Source of the DNA: a virus
Virus record (IMG/VR): IMGVR_UViG_3300006737_000011
Coordinates: 1-32,226 of that record
Strand: one strand, 5' to 3'
Length of the DNA: 32,226 nt
Position numbers and translations under genes: made by a program. Shown here in pieces: positions 20,955 to 30,544 of the stretch (positions within the stretch are counted from its first letter, which is position 1; each line of letters begins with the position of its first letter). The notes under the pieces were generated by a model that worked only from the letters and a program-made list of their open reading frames with translations, ran no database searches and was not told the DNA's origin.

Positions 20955-20998
20955 TAGTATCTTTTCTTTTTCTTCTTATGTTTCTTTTTATTTGGCAT
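20954..20998 (-). CDS. Tiny lysine-rich ORF, 14 aa
   Basis: The reading frame MPNKKKHKKKKKRY has a start 2 nt after the protease stop, and its own stop shares a base with the next ATG (TAATG). The tight fit suggests it is translated, perhaps mainly to couple translation. At this length coding status is uncertain. Confidence 0.4.
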   Translation of the reverse strand: MPNKKKHKKKKKRY

Positions 20999-21000
20999 AA

Positions 21001-22197
21001 TTAAGATTTTATTGGTACACAGTTAGGCACCCTTTTACCATTCTTTATTTTAAAACCATACATTTCATAACCTGCTTGACATGGTTTTTTAAGTTTATGT
21101 TGCTCACAAGGCATATACCACTCTTTACCATCAAGCTCATGCATATGGTAACCTTCACAACCAATATTTGCTGCTATTTCTTCTGCTTTTTCTATAGAGG
21201 AATATGCTAATCTATCATCAATTATTGCAAAGTCATCATCAATAACACTTGTTACTAGCTCTAACTCACCTAATTGTCTCAGTTTGTTTCTGCTCCATCC
21301 TAGTGCTGCTAATCCTCCCCACAATAGGTATGATATGTTAGCACATGCCTCAGAATCATTTTCAGCTTTTCTATATTGTTCTTCTGCTCTTGACAGATAG
21401 CTGTACATTCTTTTGATTGTAGCTACAGTTATATTCTTTTTTTGTGCAAGTTGTGTAGCTCTAATCTTACCTACATCTGTAGCACATCTGTTATTTATTT
21501 TTTTATTTAATTCTATTCCTTTTTTAGCATTATTTGCTACACCTTGTGGATAGTCATTAAAGCTCTCTAACTCTACTTCTTCTTCATTAATAACACTTTC
21601 TATTTCAGACAAAAGAAACTCTGCCTCTGCTGCCTCTAACTTGCTTAGAAAGTCATTTATAGATTCATTTGGTCTTTCTTGTTTGTCTGCAAAATAACCT
21701 TCTATAGAAAAACCCTTAACCACACCTTCTTTTACATAATCTTTCCACACTTCATCACTATCAACTCTTATTGCTCCCATCCATGTGCCTAATGGTACTT
21801 CTTTTGTACTTTCATACAATCTACTTTTGTCATGTACTTCATCTTGCACTATCCAACTTTCAACAAGTGTTAATCCTTTAAGATTGTATTGATGTTCTAA
21901 AGTTGCATTACCCTGATTGCCTTCTTTAAGATACATTTGACTAGCTTTCTCTACAGTATCTTTACTAAAGTAAATGTAGTAATCTTCTTCTTTGCCATTT
22001 CTTAAAATTGGTTTATTAGGAATTAGTATTGGACCTAACAATAATCTTTTCTCTTTAGATACTTCTGCTAACTTTATTTCTTCTTGGTCTTTTAAAGCTA
22101 CAAAGTTTGTTTGTATTGCAGGATTTTCTACAATAGATATTGCATCAATTCCATTGAACTCTAAATTTTCATCTAATATTAATTCTACAATCTTCAT
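21001..22197 (-). CDS. Prohead protease (S78_2 / XkdF-like) with C-terminal extension
   Basis: A 398-residue protein. Residues 1-190 resemble the XkdF-type prohead protease: ENPAIQTNF start, H102 (ATLEHQY) and the nucleophile S164 (KGFSIEGYF). Residues about 215-320 are a second, helical module (GKIRATQLAQKKNITVATIK, RMYSYLSRAEEQ, SYLLWGGLAALGW) known fused to various phage head proteins. The last 60 residues are Cys/His-rich (IGCEGYHMHELDGKEWYMPC). It should cleave the scaffold and capsid arms. The added modules are unusual in combination. Confidence 0.82.
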   Translation of the reverse strand: MKIVELILDENLEFNGIDAISIVENPAIQTNFVALKDQEEIKLAEVSKEKRLLLGPILIPNKPILRNGKEEDYYIYFSKDTVEKASQMYLKEGNQGNATLEHQYNLKGLTLVESWIVQDEVHDKSRLYESTKEVPLGTWMGAIRVDSDEVWKDYVKEGVVKGFSIEGYFADKQERPNESINDFLSKLEAAEAEFLLSEIESVINEEEVELESFNDYPQGVANNAKKGIELNKKINNRCATDVGKIRATQLAQKKNITVATIKRMYSYLSRAEEQYRKAENDSEACANISYLLWGGLAALGWSRNKLRQLGELELVTSVIDDDFAIIDDRLAYSSIEKAEEIAANIGCEGYHMHELDGKEWYMPCEQHKLKKPCQAGYEMYGFKIKNGKRVPNCVPIKS

Positions 22198-22227
22198 ATT
22201 ATTATAATTATTTACTTTTTGTTTTTT

Positions 22228-23877
22228 TTATATTCCTGCCATTGTTATTCTTTTTCTAGCTAACTCTTGTGCAGTTGTTACATCTTCTGAAACTACAAAT
22301 GCTTGTACTGGTTTTTCTTGTTGTCCTGCTATAGCCTCTGTAAGTTGGTTAATTGGTGATGAACCTACAACATTAAAACTAGGTGGTTGTATTTGCTGTG
22401 CAGGTGATGCTGCTCCTCCTGCTGCTGTTACTCCACCAACACTTAGAACTGGTATTTGTGTTTGTTGTATTGCTCTTACTTGTTGGAAACCTGTAGCTAA
22501 TACTGTAGCAACTCCTGCTATTTTACCTATTAAAGTTTTTTCAGTTTTTAATACATCTGCTGCACCAACATATGTAGATATAATAGCTTGTGCTATACCT
22601 AATGCTTTAGCTGCATTAGAACCTTCTGTTGCTATACCAATACCAAGAGCTGTAAATTTAAGTAATGTATCTGTTTTAAACTTCTCACCTTGTTCTACAA
22701 TTTCTCCAGTATCTTCTTCACTCTTTTTAGTTATCTCTGCAATAGCTTCTGCTTTAGCTTTTTCTAGTCCTACAACATCACCACCAAATTTATCTGCTTG
22801 TGCTATAAGAAGGTCATATCTCTCTGTAGCTTTTGTTACTAACAGTTCAGTCTTTGCATCTTCATTTGTAGCTAATGCCTCTCTTTGTGCTAAGAAGAAA
22901 GCATTTTCTGCATCTATCTCTTTTTGTCTATCTGCTTCTGCATCTGCATCTTTTTTATCTTTTGCTGCTTGTTCTTCATTATTTAAAGCTATAATCTGAC
23001 CAGTTACCTCTTTTTGTTTTGTAAGTCTAGCTGTTTCTAATTGTATCAGCTCTGCTTTTAACTGTGCCTCTAATTCTAAATCTTCTTTAGTAGAACCTGA
23101 TAATTTGTTTTCTTCTTGTATTACATTTAATCTAATTTTAGCTAATGCTATTTCTTTGTTTGTAATTTCTTCATCTAATGCACTAGCCTCTTTCAAAAAG
23201 CCTATTCTTTGTTTTGTAGTAAAATCTTCTCTATTAACTGCTTTCTCTAATAAGTCTGCTCTGTCTCTATCTGCTTTTGCTCTATCAACAAGTAACTGTC
23301 TTTGTATCTTATCACCTCTTGCTGTTGCATCTGCAAGTTCACCTGCTATCTTTATTTCTTTTCTAGTTTCTTCTCCAAAGTTCTTAATACCATCTGTTGC
23401 CTCTTTAAAACTACTTGTAATACCATTTACTGCCTCAGCAGCTCCTTCTGCATCTCCTCTAAACTTAGCACCTAGAAATTTACCTACATTTAATATAGCA
23501 GAACCAAAACTTGCAAGTATATCTGTAACATTACCTACCACTACACCAATCTGTTTGGTAATCCTTATAAACTTATTCTGACCTTCTTCTGAACTTGTAA
23601 ATGCTGCTGTAACTGCACCTATTGCTAATGCAAATGCTCCAATACCAGTAGCTATTAAAACACCTTTTAGTGTTCTTAAACTTTTTATAGCAGTTCCTAC
23701 AGTTTTCTTTACATTGTTAAACTGTGTAACAAGACCTCCAGTTAGTACATCACCAGTCTCACTAACATCCTCCATGTTAGTTTGCATTACACTAAGCTCC
23801 TCATTAGTTTCTTCTAAGTCAGCATTAGCTTTCTGATTATCTACTTCTATGTTTATTTTGTATTTACCTATTTTCAT
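22228..23877 (-). CDS. Tail tape measure protein
   Basis: A 549-residue protein with the expected layout. An N-terminal coiled coil (DNQKANADLEETNEELSVMQ) is followed by hydrophobic segments at about 70-95 and 125-160. A long charged helical middle follows (many Ala, Lys, Glu), then a hydrophobic stretch around 405-450 and an Ala/Gly/Gln-rich end. At about 0.15 nm per residue the tail would be near 80 nm, a short siphovirus tail. It comes after the tail-tip gene in transcription order, the reverse of most siphophages. Confidence 0.85.
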   Translation of the reverse strand: MKIGKYKINIEVDNQKANADLEETNEELSVMQTNMEDVSETGDVLTGGLVTQFNNVKKTVGTAIKSLRTLKGVLIATGIGAFALAIGAVTAAFTSSEEGQNKFIRITKQIGVVVGNVTDILASFGSAILNVGKFLGAKFRGDAEGAAEAVNGITSSFKEATDGIKNFGEETRKEIKIAGELADATARGDKIQRQLLVDRAKADRDRADLLEKAVNREDFTTKQRIGFLKEASALDEEITNKEIALAKIRLNVIQEENKLSGSTKEDLELEAQLKAELIQLETARLTKQKEVTGQIIALNNEEQAAKDKKDADAEADRQKEIDAENAFFLAQREALATNEDAKTELLVTKATERYDLLIAQADKFGGDVVGLEKAKAEAIAEITKKSEEDTGEIVEQGEKFKTDTLLKFTALGIGIATEGSNAAKALGIAQAIISTYVGAADVLKTEKTLIGKIAGVATVLATGFQQVRAIQQTQIPVLSVGGVTAAGGAASPAQQIQPPSFNVVGSSPINQLTEAIAGQQEKPVQAFVVSEDVTTAQELARKRITMAGI

Positions 23878-24026
23878 TAGTCTTTTTTGTCAAATTTTGA
23901 TATTTTTTTTGCAATTCTCATCCCTTCTTTCCAATTATTAGGCAAATAATGACTGCCTTGTGCAAATCTAATTGACTTAGTTTCACCATTTACTACTTGT
24001 AAAAGCTCTATAATGTTTTTAAGCAT
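23877..24026 (-). CDS. Small tail-region protein, 49 aa
   Basis: An ORF in the gap between the oxygenase and the tape measure. It starts at 24026 (MLKNIIELLQVVNGETKSIR) and its TAA shares a base with the tape measure ATG. It ends in a basic helix (WKEGMRIAKKISKFDKKD). Position directly before the tape measure suggests an accessory tail protein, but I recognise no family. Confidence 0.65.
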   Translation of the reverse strand: MLKNIIELLQVVNGETKSIRFAQGSHYLPNNWKEGMRIAKKISKFDKKD

Positions 24027-24031
24027 ACTAT

Positions 24032-24646
24032 TTATATAATACTTAATTGGTTATTTTTTAATTTTTGCTCATACTCTTTATAATCAGCTCCACCATTCCA
24101 TATATTCTCTCTCCACCATGATGTAATGATGTATTTTACTCCTGATTTTACTTCTTCACCACTATGTTGCATGTATTCATTAGGATGACCATTCTGTAAA
24201 TTGTTCCAAACTACTGCTTTACATGATACAGGTTTTATCTCTTTTTTTAAATATGGAAAATTAGTAGTACCTCCTTCAAAATTGTCATTTAAATACAACA
24301 TAAATGTGTATGTTCTATTGCCACTTGCTAAACAATTCTTTTCATAACTATCACCTTGAAAATAATCTTTATGAGTTCTAAAATATTGACCTTTTTCATA
24401 TCTCTGTCCTTGTAAAGATTCACCTTTGTGTACAGGTTGTCCTAAATATTTAGCTATTCTTTTGTGTAATGTTTCTACTGTTGGGTCATTAGCTATTAAA
24501 TTTGATGTATATGATGTTCTTGCTTTACTATACTGGTTTATTTGTTTGCCTCCTGCTACAACCATAGACTTATTAGCATACTTATCTATCATATTCATTA
24601 GATACTTAGCTTCTTCTCTTGTTATAAAATTTTCTATTTCTTTCAT
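24032..24646 (-). CDS. 2-oxoglutarate/Fe(II) dioxygenase, prolyl 4-hydroxylase-like
   Basis: I use the ATG at 24646, whose A is shared with the tail-tip stop (TAATG). An alternative start at 24700 would overlap that gene in another frame. The 204-residue enzyme shows the P4H set: RTSYTSNLI (43-51), iron ligands H92-x-D94 (THKDYF) and H161 (MQHSGEEV), and the 2OG-binding basic residue K171 (VKYIITSWWRE). Members hydroxylate proline or other residues. A virion protein is a natural substrate given the place between tail-tip and tape measure genes; a host protein is the alternative. Confidence 0.88.
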   Translation of the reverse strand: MKEIENFITREEAKYLMNMIDKYANKSMVVAGGKQINQYSKARTSYTSNLIANDPTVETLHKRIAKYLGQPVHKGESLQGQRYEKGQYFRTHKDYFQGDSYEKNCLASGNRTYTFMLYLNDNFEGGTTNFPYLKKEIKPVSCKAVVWNNLQNGHPNEYMQHSGEEVKSGVKYIITSWWRENIWNGGADYKEYEQKLKNNQLSII

Positions 24647-27600
24647 TATGGACAGTTTAATGTATATGGACCTGATAATGTTTGTGATGTTGCATTCCAA
24701 AAATAATAATCATTTCCTGTTTGTTCAGCAAAATACTGGTCTGTTGCAAACAAACTAGAACAAGTATCATCACTATAGACTACACTTGCAGAAGATAGTG
24801 TACTAGCATTTAAATCTACAGCTCTTGTTATACCACCACATAAATCTAGAGGTGCTGCACCTTTTCTTAATGAAACTGTAAAACATGTTTGTGCAGGTGG
24901 TGTTGGTGGAGGTGGTGTTACTGGTACAGTTGCTTGACAATCTAAACAATTAGCACCTGCTGTTATTTCAGATGAAAAAATGTTAAAGTTAGAACTATTA
25001 AGCTCTGTTGGATTTACACCTTGATGGTTACTATGCCATCTATAACACTCAAACTGCCCTACTTCTTGTATAACCCACCATGTGCTGATTTGTTGGTAGC
25101 TATAAACATCAATAATAAAACCTGTTGGGTCATCACAAGATATAAATCTTGCATAGTAAATTGTTGCAGGAGGTTGAACTGGTGGTGTAGGTACTGATAT
25201 ACAGTTATTCCCTCCATCTGCACACACAACTCCTACTTGTATACCTGTATTTATTAGTGCAGCTCCTACAACTTGATACCTAGCACCTCCTGTAGTTACA
25301 GTATCATTTGAATTAAAGCTAACATCATTAACTGTTTGTAAAGAAAGATAACCTGTTGTGCTATCTGAACATCTTTGTAATGCCCAATATTGTGTAGAAC
25401 CTGTTATTGTAGGACAATTAGTCTGACCTGTATCTGTTACTGTACCTACATTTGCATATCCTCCTCCTGATACTCCTACAGTTGTAACTGTATAAGGCAT
25501 ACCACATGAATCCTGTACTCTATCTCCTACACTTAATGATATTTGTGAAACACTATTACCTGACCTATAGCCTGTTTGTAATGTGTAACATTGTTTTAAT
25601 TCATAAAAAGTAGGACATGCTGTTTCTGTACTTGTAACTACAGTTCCTACAGTTGAACCACTTGTTGTTGTTCCTAATACTTTATATAAAGGTCCTGATG
25701 TACTACCACTATGTACAAAGTCTCCTGTGCTTAAACTAATTTGTGTGGTTGTTTGACCTGTAATATAACTTGTACTTCCTGTACTACATTGTTGTAACTG
25801 ATAATATTGTACAGTACCACAAGGTGTAGCAGGACAACCTAAAGAACTTAAATTTGTAACTTGTCCTATTGGATTTTGATAAGTTGCTGTATCTGTTGTT
25901 GTTGCATTTACAGTATAACATTTACCTGTACTGTTGTCTTGTACTAATGATGCATTACTTGGTGTTGTACTGACAGTTAGGTTAGGAATATCTTGTGTAG
26001 TTGTAGCTGTTCTTACTATACTTGCTGTTTGACAATCTCTAAGTAAATAATAAACTGGTAAAACTGTACAAGAACAAGAACTTAAAGTGTCTAAATTTAT
26101 AGAACCTGATGTGTTAGTTGTATTTTGTGCTTGATAACATGTACCATTATAAGTTAATTGTGTACCATTTAAATTACTACAATTACTTGTTCCATAATGT
26201 TGTATAGAACCATCAGTACAACTGTTTAATGAGTAGTAATATGTTGTACAACTACCTGTTGCAAGGTTATCAATATTAATAGTACCTGAGTTATTGCTAG
26301 GTGCTATGACATATGTCTGATTATTATATACATAAGTACCTGATTTAGAACTACTTGCACTAAAACCATAAAGTATTGTTCCACTACAACATGGATTTAA
26401 AGCATAATAGTTAGTAGTTGCATTACCACTACATGATATTTGTGCAGGACTAGGACTAGATGCTATAGTAATACTAGGCACAGAATCTAAAGTATTACTG
26501 TTAGCAATAACATATTTTATATTAGATGCATCAAATACTTGTTGAAAAGATGCATATGTTGGACTACCTACTGCTGAGTGTGTTCTTAAATTAGTTGCAC
26601 CATCACTACACCTTTGTAATCCATAATAATAAGTTGGAGGAGGAGGTGGTGTTGCAGGACATCCTGTTAATCCTGTTGCTGTAACTGCTTTTGATGTGTG
26701 TGTATTTGGTACATTATCACCAGTAACTCTATAAGTGTTCCCTGAACTATCTACAACTCTTTGATTTATTGCTAAATTTAAAGTTGATAAAGTTGCTGTT
26801 GATTCAAATGTTGAGTTAGGAGATGCACATTGAAATAATGTTAGTACATTTGTTAATGGTACCCCAGTCTGTCCCCCTGTACCCCCAGTATCAGTTTGTG
26901 TAACAGCAGCATCATTAACAGTTTCATTTAACAGTTCTAATTGACTAGAGCCTGATAATAAGTTAGTTGTAATACTATTAATTTTGTATTTATCATCATT
27001 TATAGTTACAGTATCAGCAAGAGTAAAGTTTAATACAAACTTTTTTGGCAGCCTTGCTGTAATTCTTGTTAATCTTTTAGCAGAATTAAATAAACCTGAT
27101 ATATAAAATCTATAATATTTATTAAATAATGTTTCAGTAAAATCTGCTGTGCTAGTCCATTCACTTAATTCTAAGTCAAAATGTATTCCTTCTTTGCTAA
27201 CTGTTGCATCTCTACTTACATAATTAGATGGCATCCAGTACTCTCCAATATCTAAAATACTAGATACACCTTGCTTACCAGTTAGTAGTCTAATATCAGA
27301 GTTAAGATTTACAAACTCTCCTACAAATAACACAGCATCTTCAAAGTATATTTCATTCTTCTCATCTGCCATAAATCCCCATTGTATGTCTGTCTGTGTT
27401 TGGTTAGCATTGTTAATTATTCTCTCATACTTTAAATGTGCAAAAGGTGCTTCTACTTTAAATGTTTCACTACTACTATTTAAATCTCCTGTTTCTACAT
27501 ATTTTGCTGCACCCCATTCTACACCTTGTAATTCTTCATGTTGTTTTGCTAATGTAGCACCTGTATCTTTATATTTAAATTCTATTTCTTTATAAGGTAA

Positions 27601-29040
27601 AGCCTTATCTATACTTATTGTTTTTGGGTCTACAAACTCTGTTATATTTCTAATAGTACCACCATTATAAAAACTTTCTAGTGTTTTAACATGTATAATA
27701 CCATCTCTTTCAAATGCAGTTAAATTAAACATCTTAAATAAACCAGTTAAAAAGTCTATTACTTTTAAATTAGGCAAATGATTTTGCACTATAAACTGCT
27801 TATCTATTGTTATGTTTATTGCAGGTGGATTTGGTGATGTTATTTGTGATGTTAATTGATTGCCATTAGGTGTAGTCCCATTAAAAGTAATACTATCAAT
27901 TCCAAATGCTGAGTTAGTTTCTATAGTTAAAGTATAACCTGTAGATGAGTTTGTTAATATTTGTGATACTGTTGCAGTTGTATTAGTACCTGCATTAAAT
28001 GTTTTCTTTATAACTGTAGCACTACCTTCTCTTATATGTGCAGTAAAAGTTGGATATGCTTGTGGTGTTTGTATTGTCCATGTTCCTGATACAACTTGAT
28101 TAGGATTTAAACCAAACACTCTTACTCTTGCACCTGATACTGCTATGTTCAAGTTTGCTACTGTTGGAAAAGTATCTATTAATTTTTCTGCTAAGTCTAC
28201 ATCTTCAAAAAGCCTACCTTCTTTTCTTTGACAAAGCATATACAAATTCTTATATGTATCAGGTCCATTAGTTAAATGAAAAAAGTCATCACTAAACTTG
28301 ATGGCATATTGGTCCTCTATAGCTTTTATAATTAAATGCACTTTTACAGAGTATGATAAATCTTCATAATATACTCCATGCACATCATCAGTTACAAGAG
28401 TACCTCCTGCATTGTGTGGATATAAGTTACCTCCTAAGTCTACATTGTCAGTTCCATCTGCATTAATATAAGGTATACTAGCAGCAGCACTTGAATCATA
28501 ATACAATCTCATTTTGTTAGAGATTAATGCTACAATTAATGCAGCATCATATTGTACTCCATCTACTGTGTGTTGATAACCTAATGGGTCTTGTATTCTT
28601 GCTGCTATTTCAGCAGGACTATAGTTAGTATTGAAATTAGATAACCATGTTAATCCATTTATTTCATCATCTCCTAATATGTCTTTTAAGTTTACTGTGT
28701 TTCCAAAAAATGTAACTCTGTAAAGTTTAGGTCTACCTTTTTCTAAGTCTACACCTTCTAGTTGTATTTTACCATCTCTATAAGGAATTGTGTTAAGTTC
28801 TATTCTTGCATCTATTTTCTTTCTTGCATCAAAAGTATAACCTTGTACTAAATTAAATCTGTAGTAATGTTTGAAAATTTTGTTGTTTGTATCTGATGCA
28901 GGTAATGTAAAAGGTTTAGTAAAGTTTGTAAAAACCTTAGATACATCTCTAATATCTTGTATTGTTTCAGTTAAGCTAACTGATTCATCAGGGAATAACT
29001 CTACTCTCTGATTGTTTATGTAAAGTTGAAACTTGCTCAT
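24646..29040 (-). CDS. Tail-tip / hub protein with Cys-rich modular C-terminus
   Basis: A 1,464-residue protein. The N-terminal half opens FQLYINNQRVELFPDESVSL and VFTNFTKPFTLPASDTNNK, a start I associate with hub/tip proteins of Bacteroidota siphophages. It contains several beta domains to about residue 725. The second half is an array of about ten diverged modules of 45-90 residues with the pattern YYxLxxC near their start and CP or SC near their end, partly separated by proline stretches (PATPPPPPT, VTPPPPTPP). It probably forms the host-contacting tip. Pro-rich linkers make it a possible substrate of the adjacent P4H-like enzyme. Confidence 0.82.
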   Translation of the reverse strand: MSKFQLYINNQRVELFPDESVSLTETIQDIRDVSKVFTNFTKPFTLPASDTNNKIFKHYYRFNLVQGYTFDARKKIDARIELNTIPYRDGKIQLEGVDLEKGRPKLYRVTFFGNTVNLKDILGDDEINGLTWLSNFNTNYSPAEIAARIQDPLGYQHTVDGVQYDAALIVALISNKMRLYYDSSAAASIPYINADGTDNVDLGGNLYPHNAGGTLVTDDVHGVYYEDLSYSVKVHLIIKAIEDQYAIKFSDDFFHLTNGPDTYKNLYMLCQRKEGRLFEDVDLAEKLIDTFPTVANLNIAVSGARVRVFGLNPNQVVSGTWTIQTPQAYPTFTAHIREGSATVIKKTFNAGTNTTATVSQILTNSSTGYTLTIETNSAFGIDSITFNGTTPNGNQLTSQITSPNPPAINITIDKQFIVQNHLPNLKVIDFLTGLFKMFNLTAFERDGIIHVKTLESFYNGGTIRNITEFVDPKTISIDKALPYKEIEFKYKDTGATLAKQHEELQGVEWGAAKYVETGDLNSSSETFKVEAPFAHLKYERIINNANQTQTDIQWGFMADEKNEIYFEDAVLFVGEFVNLNSDIRLLTGKQGVSSILDIGEYWMPSNYVSRDATVSKEGIHFDLELSEWTSTADFTETLFNKYYRFYISGLFNSAKRLTRITARLPKKFVLNFTLADTVTINDDKYKINSITTNLLSGSSQLELLNETVNDAAVTQTDTGGTGGQTGVPLTNVLTLFQCASPNSTFESTATLSTLNLAINQRVVDSSGNTYRVTGDNVPNTHTSKAVTATGLTGCPATPPPPPTYYYGLQRCSDGATNLRTHSAVGSPTYASFQQVFDASNIKYVIANSNTLDSVPSITIASSPSPAQISCSGNATTNYYALNPCCSGTILYGFSASSSKSGTYVYNNQTYVIAPSNNSGTINIDNLATGSCTTYYYSLNSCTDGSIQHYGTSNCSNLNGTQLTYNGTCYQAQNTTNTSGSINLDTLSSCSCTVLPVYYLLRDCQTASIVRTATTTQDIPNLTVSTTPSNASLVQDNSTGKCYTVNATTTDTATYQNPIGQVTNLSSLGCPATPCGTVQYYQLQQCSTGSTSYITGQTTTQISLSTGDFVHSGSTSGPLYKVLGTTTSGSTVGTVVTSTETACPTFYELKQCYTLQTGYRSGNSVSQISLSVGDRVQDSCGMPYTVTTVGVSGGGYANVGTVTDTGQTNCPTITGSTQYWALQRCSDSTTGYLSLQTVNDVSFNSNDTVTTGGARYQVVGAALINTGIQVGVVCADGGNNCISVPTPPVQPPATIYYARFISCDDPTGFIIDVYSYQQISTWWVIQEVGQFECYRWHSNHQGVNPTELNSSNFNIFSSEITAGANCLDCQATVPVTPPPPTPPAQTCFTVSLRKGAAPLDLCGGITRAVDLNASTLSSASVVYSDDTCSSLFATDQYFAEQTGNDYYFWNATSQTLSGPYTLNCP

Positions 29041-30029
29041 TATCTAACACTATTTACTACATCATATGCAAACTCCATATCTATAGAGTAGTCTACTAAC
29101 TTATCATTTATTTTAGTTTTTTTAGTTAGTGAACTTGTATTGACATTCATAGGATGTACTTGTGTTCCTATTTTTGCCCAAACTTGCTCTGACAACATTA
29201 ACTGTTTCATTGTTGTAAACTGACCTTCATCAACATATCCTGTATTCATAGTTATTGTTTCTTTTGCTTGTTTGTTGTAAACATATTTCTGATGGTCTGT
29301 TGTAGAGTATGTGTTACTAGACAAAAGCATAGAATCATAATTAGATTGTGTAGTTCCTAAATTAACTGTGTTTTTTTTGTTAAAATGAAACTCTTGTATA
29401 GCTCCAAATTGGTTTATGAATAACACTTGTATAATATTAAATACAGGTTCACATATTCTTTTAATAGTTACATCAATACCTGAGACTGGATTTACAACAG
29501 TACCATCTGCAACTGAATTAGCAACTGTAAAATATGATACAGCATTAGATGATTCTACAGGTATATATCCTGTATGACCATCAGGTAAATACATTATAGT
29601 AGCTGATTGTAACATTGAGCCACTAGCTAATTGATGATTAACACCATCTTTAAATTCTGAATATGCATCAAAACCATATAAGTTGTGTGGTGTTATAGAT
29701 TGTACTGGTGTATCAGGATTACCTGCTAATGTGTTTGCTGCTCTTGTAACTTTGTTGTTTGTATAAAAAGCTACTGATATAACTGCATGTACTGTTAAGC
29801 TAGACAATGTAGTTGATGAATATGGAAACACACCATCCCATGTAGGTGTTAAATAGTCTTTAACTAACTCTGATATTTCAAATGATACAGAATTACTTGT
29901 AGTATCTTTTGATATAATATATCTGTCTACACTATTTATGCTTATAGTTATATCTGCTGATGCAGCTGTAACTGATGCTGTTTCATTTATAAAAAAGGGA
30001 GTTCTAAGTCTTGCTAAATAGTTTGCCAT
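29040..30029 (-). CDS. Tail protein, distal-tail-like
   Basis: A 329-residue, beta-rich protein with a start LARLRTPFFINETASVTAAS and strands such as FEISELVKDYLTP. It lies between the gp10-like gene and the tail-tip gene and overlaps each by one base. Distal tail proteins linking tube to tip have this position and size. I cannot see a specific fold signature, so this is an inference from context. Confidence 0.65.
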   Translation of the reverse strand: MANYLARLRTPFFINETASVTAASADITISINSVDRYIISKDTTSNSVSFEISELVKDYLTPTWDGVFPYSSTTLSSLTVHAVISVAFYTNNKVTRAANTLAGNPDTPVQSITPHNLYGFDAYSEFKDGVNHQLASGSMLQSATIMYLPDGHTGYIPVESSNAVSYFTVANSVADGTVVNPVSGIDVTIKRICEPVFNIIQVLFINQFGAIQEFHFNKKNTVNLGTTQSNYDSMLLSSNTYSTTDHQKYVYNKQAKETITMNTGYVDEGQFTTMKQLMLSEQVWAKIGTQVHPMNVNTSSLTKKTKINDKLVDYSIDMEFAYDVVNSVR

Positions 30030-30544
30030 TATTTTGTTGTAAATTTTAAAAAGTTGTCAATATCTAATTCATATTTGTCTATAAATGCTTTTGGTAATTT
30101 TTTGTATGCAGCTTCAAATGCATCTGTAAAGAAATATGTAGGCTCTAAACCTTTCATAAATATACTTCTTGCTATTATAAATGTAAGAGATTGTCTTTTA
30201 GTAAATCTACCTTTTGCATCTCTTGTACCTTTTAGTCCTTTTCTAACAACCCATTTATCTAATGATTTAGGTGGAGGCATTTTAGTTGTATATTTATAAG
30301 TAGGTAATCCTGCTTTTCTTTTACCATATCTTTTCTTCTTTCCATCTACACCTGCATCTTGATAAGCTCCATATCCTTCCATTTGAAAATCTAACTCAAA
30401 TGATTTAGGATTTACTTTAACATCACTTTTAATAGACCTAGATAGCTTACCTGATGCTTTCATTCTTTTTAGATTCTTTCTAGCACCTTTTACAACTTCT
30501 CTTGCAAAGTCCTCTAACACTTTCTTTGTCTCATTATAGTTCAT
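30029..30544 (-). CDS. HK97 gp10-like tail completion protein
   Basis: I place the start at 30544 (MNYNETKKVLEDF), where the ATG shares a base with the upstream stop. A second ATG lies 6 nt earlier. The 171-residue product has the gp10 pattern: an N-terminal helix with VVKGARKNLKRMKASGKLSR, then SIKSDVKVNPKSFELDFQME, GYGAYQDAGVDGKKKRYG and a C-terminal helix. This family closes the tail or joins it to the head. Basic in charge. Confidence 0.78.
   Translation of the reverse strand: MNYNETKKVLEDFAREVVKGARKNLKRMKASGKLSRSIKSDVKVNPKSFELDFQMEGYGAYQDAGVDGKKKRYGKRKAGLPTYKYTTKMPPPKSLDKWVVRKGLKGTRDAKGRFTKRQSLTFIIARSIFMKGLEPTYFFTDAFEAAYKKLPKAFIDKYELDIDNFLKFTTK

Noticed and set aside
24647-24700. Longer N-terminus of the oxygenase from 24700
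   Set aside because: It would overlap the tail-tip gene in another frame and adds a non-family sequence. The ATG at 24646 is coupled to the tail-tip stop and begins the family pattern.
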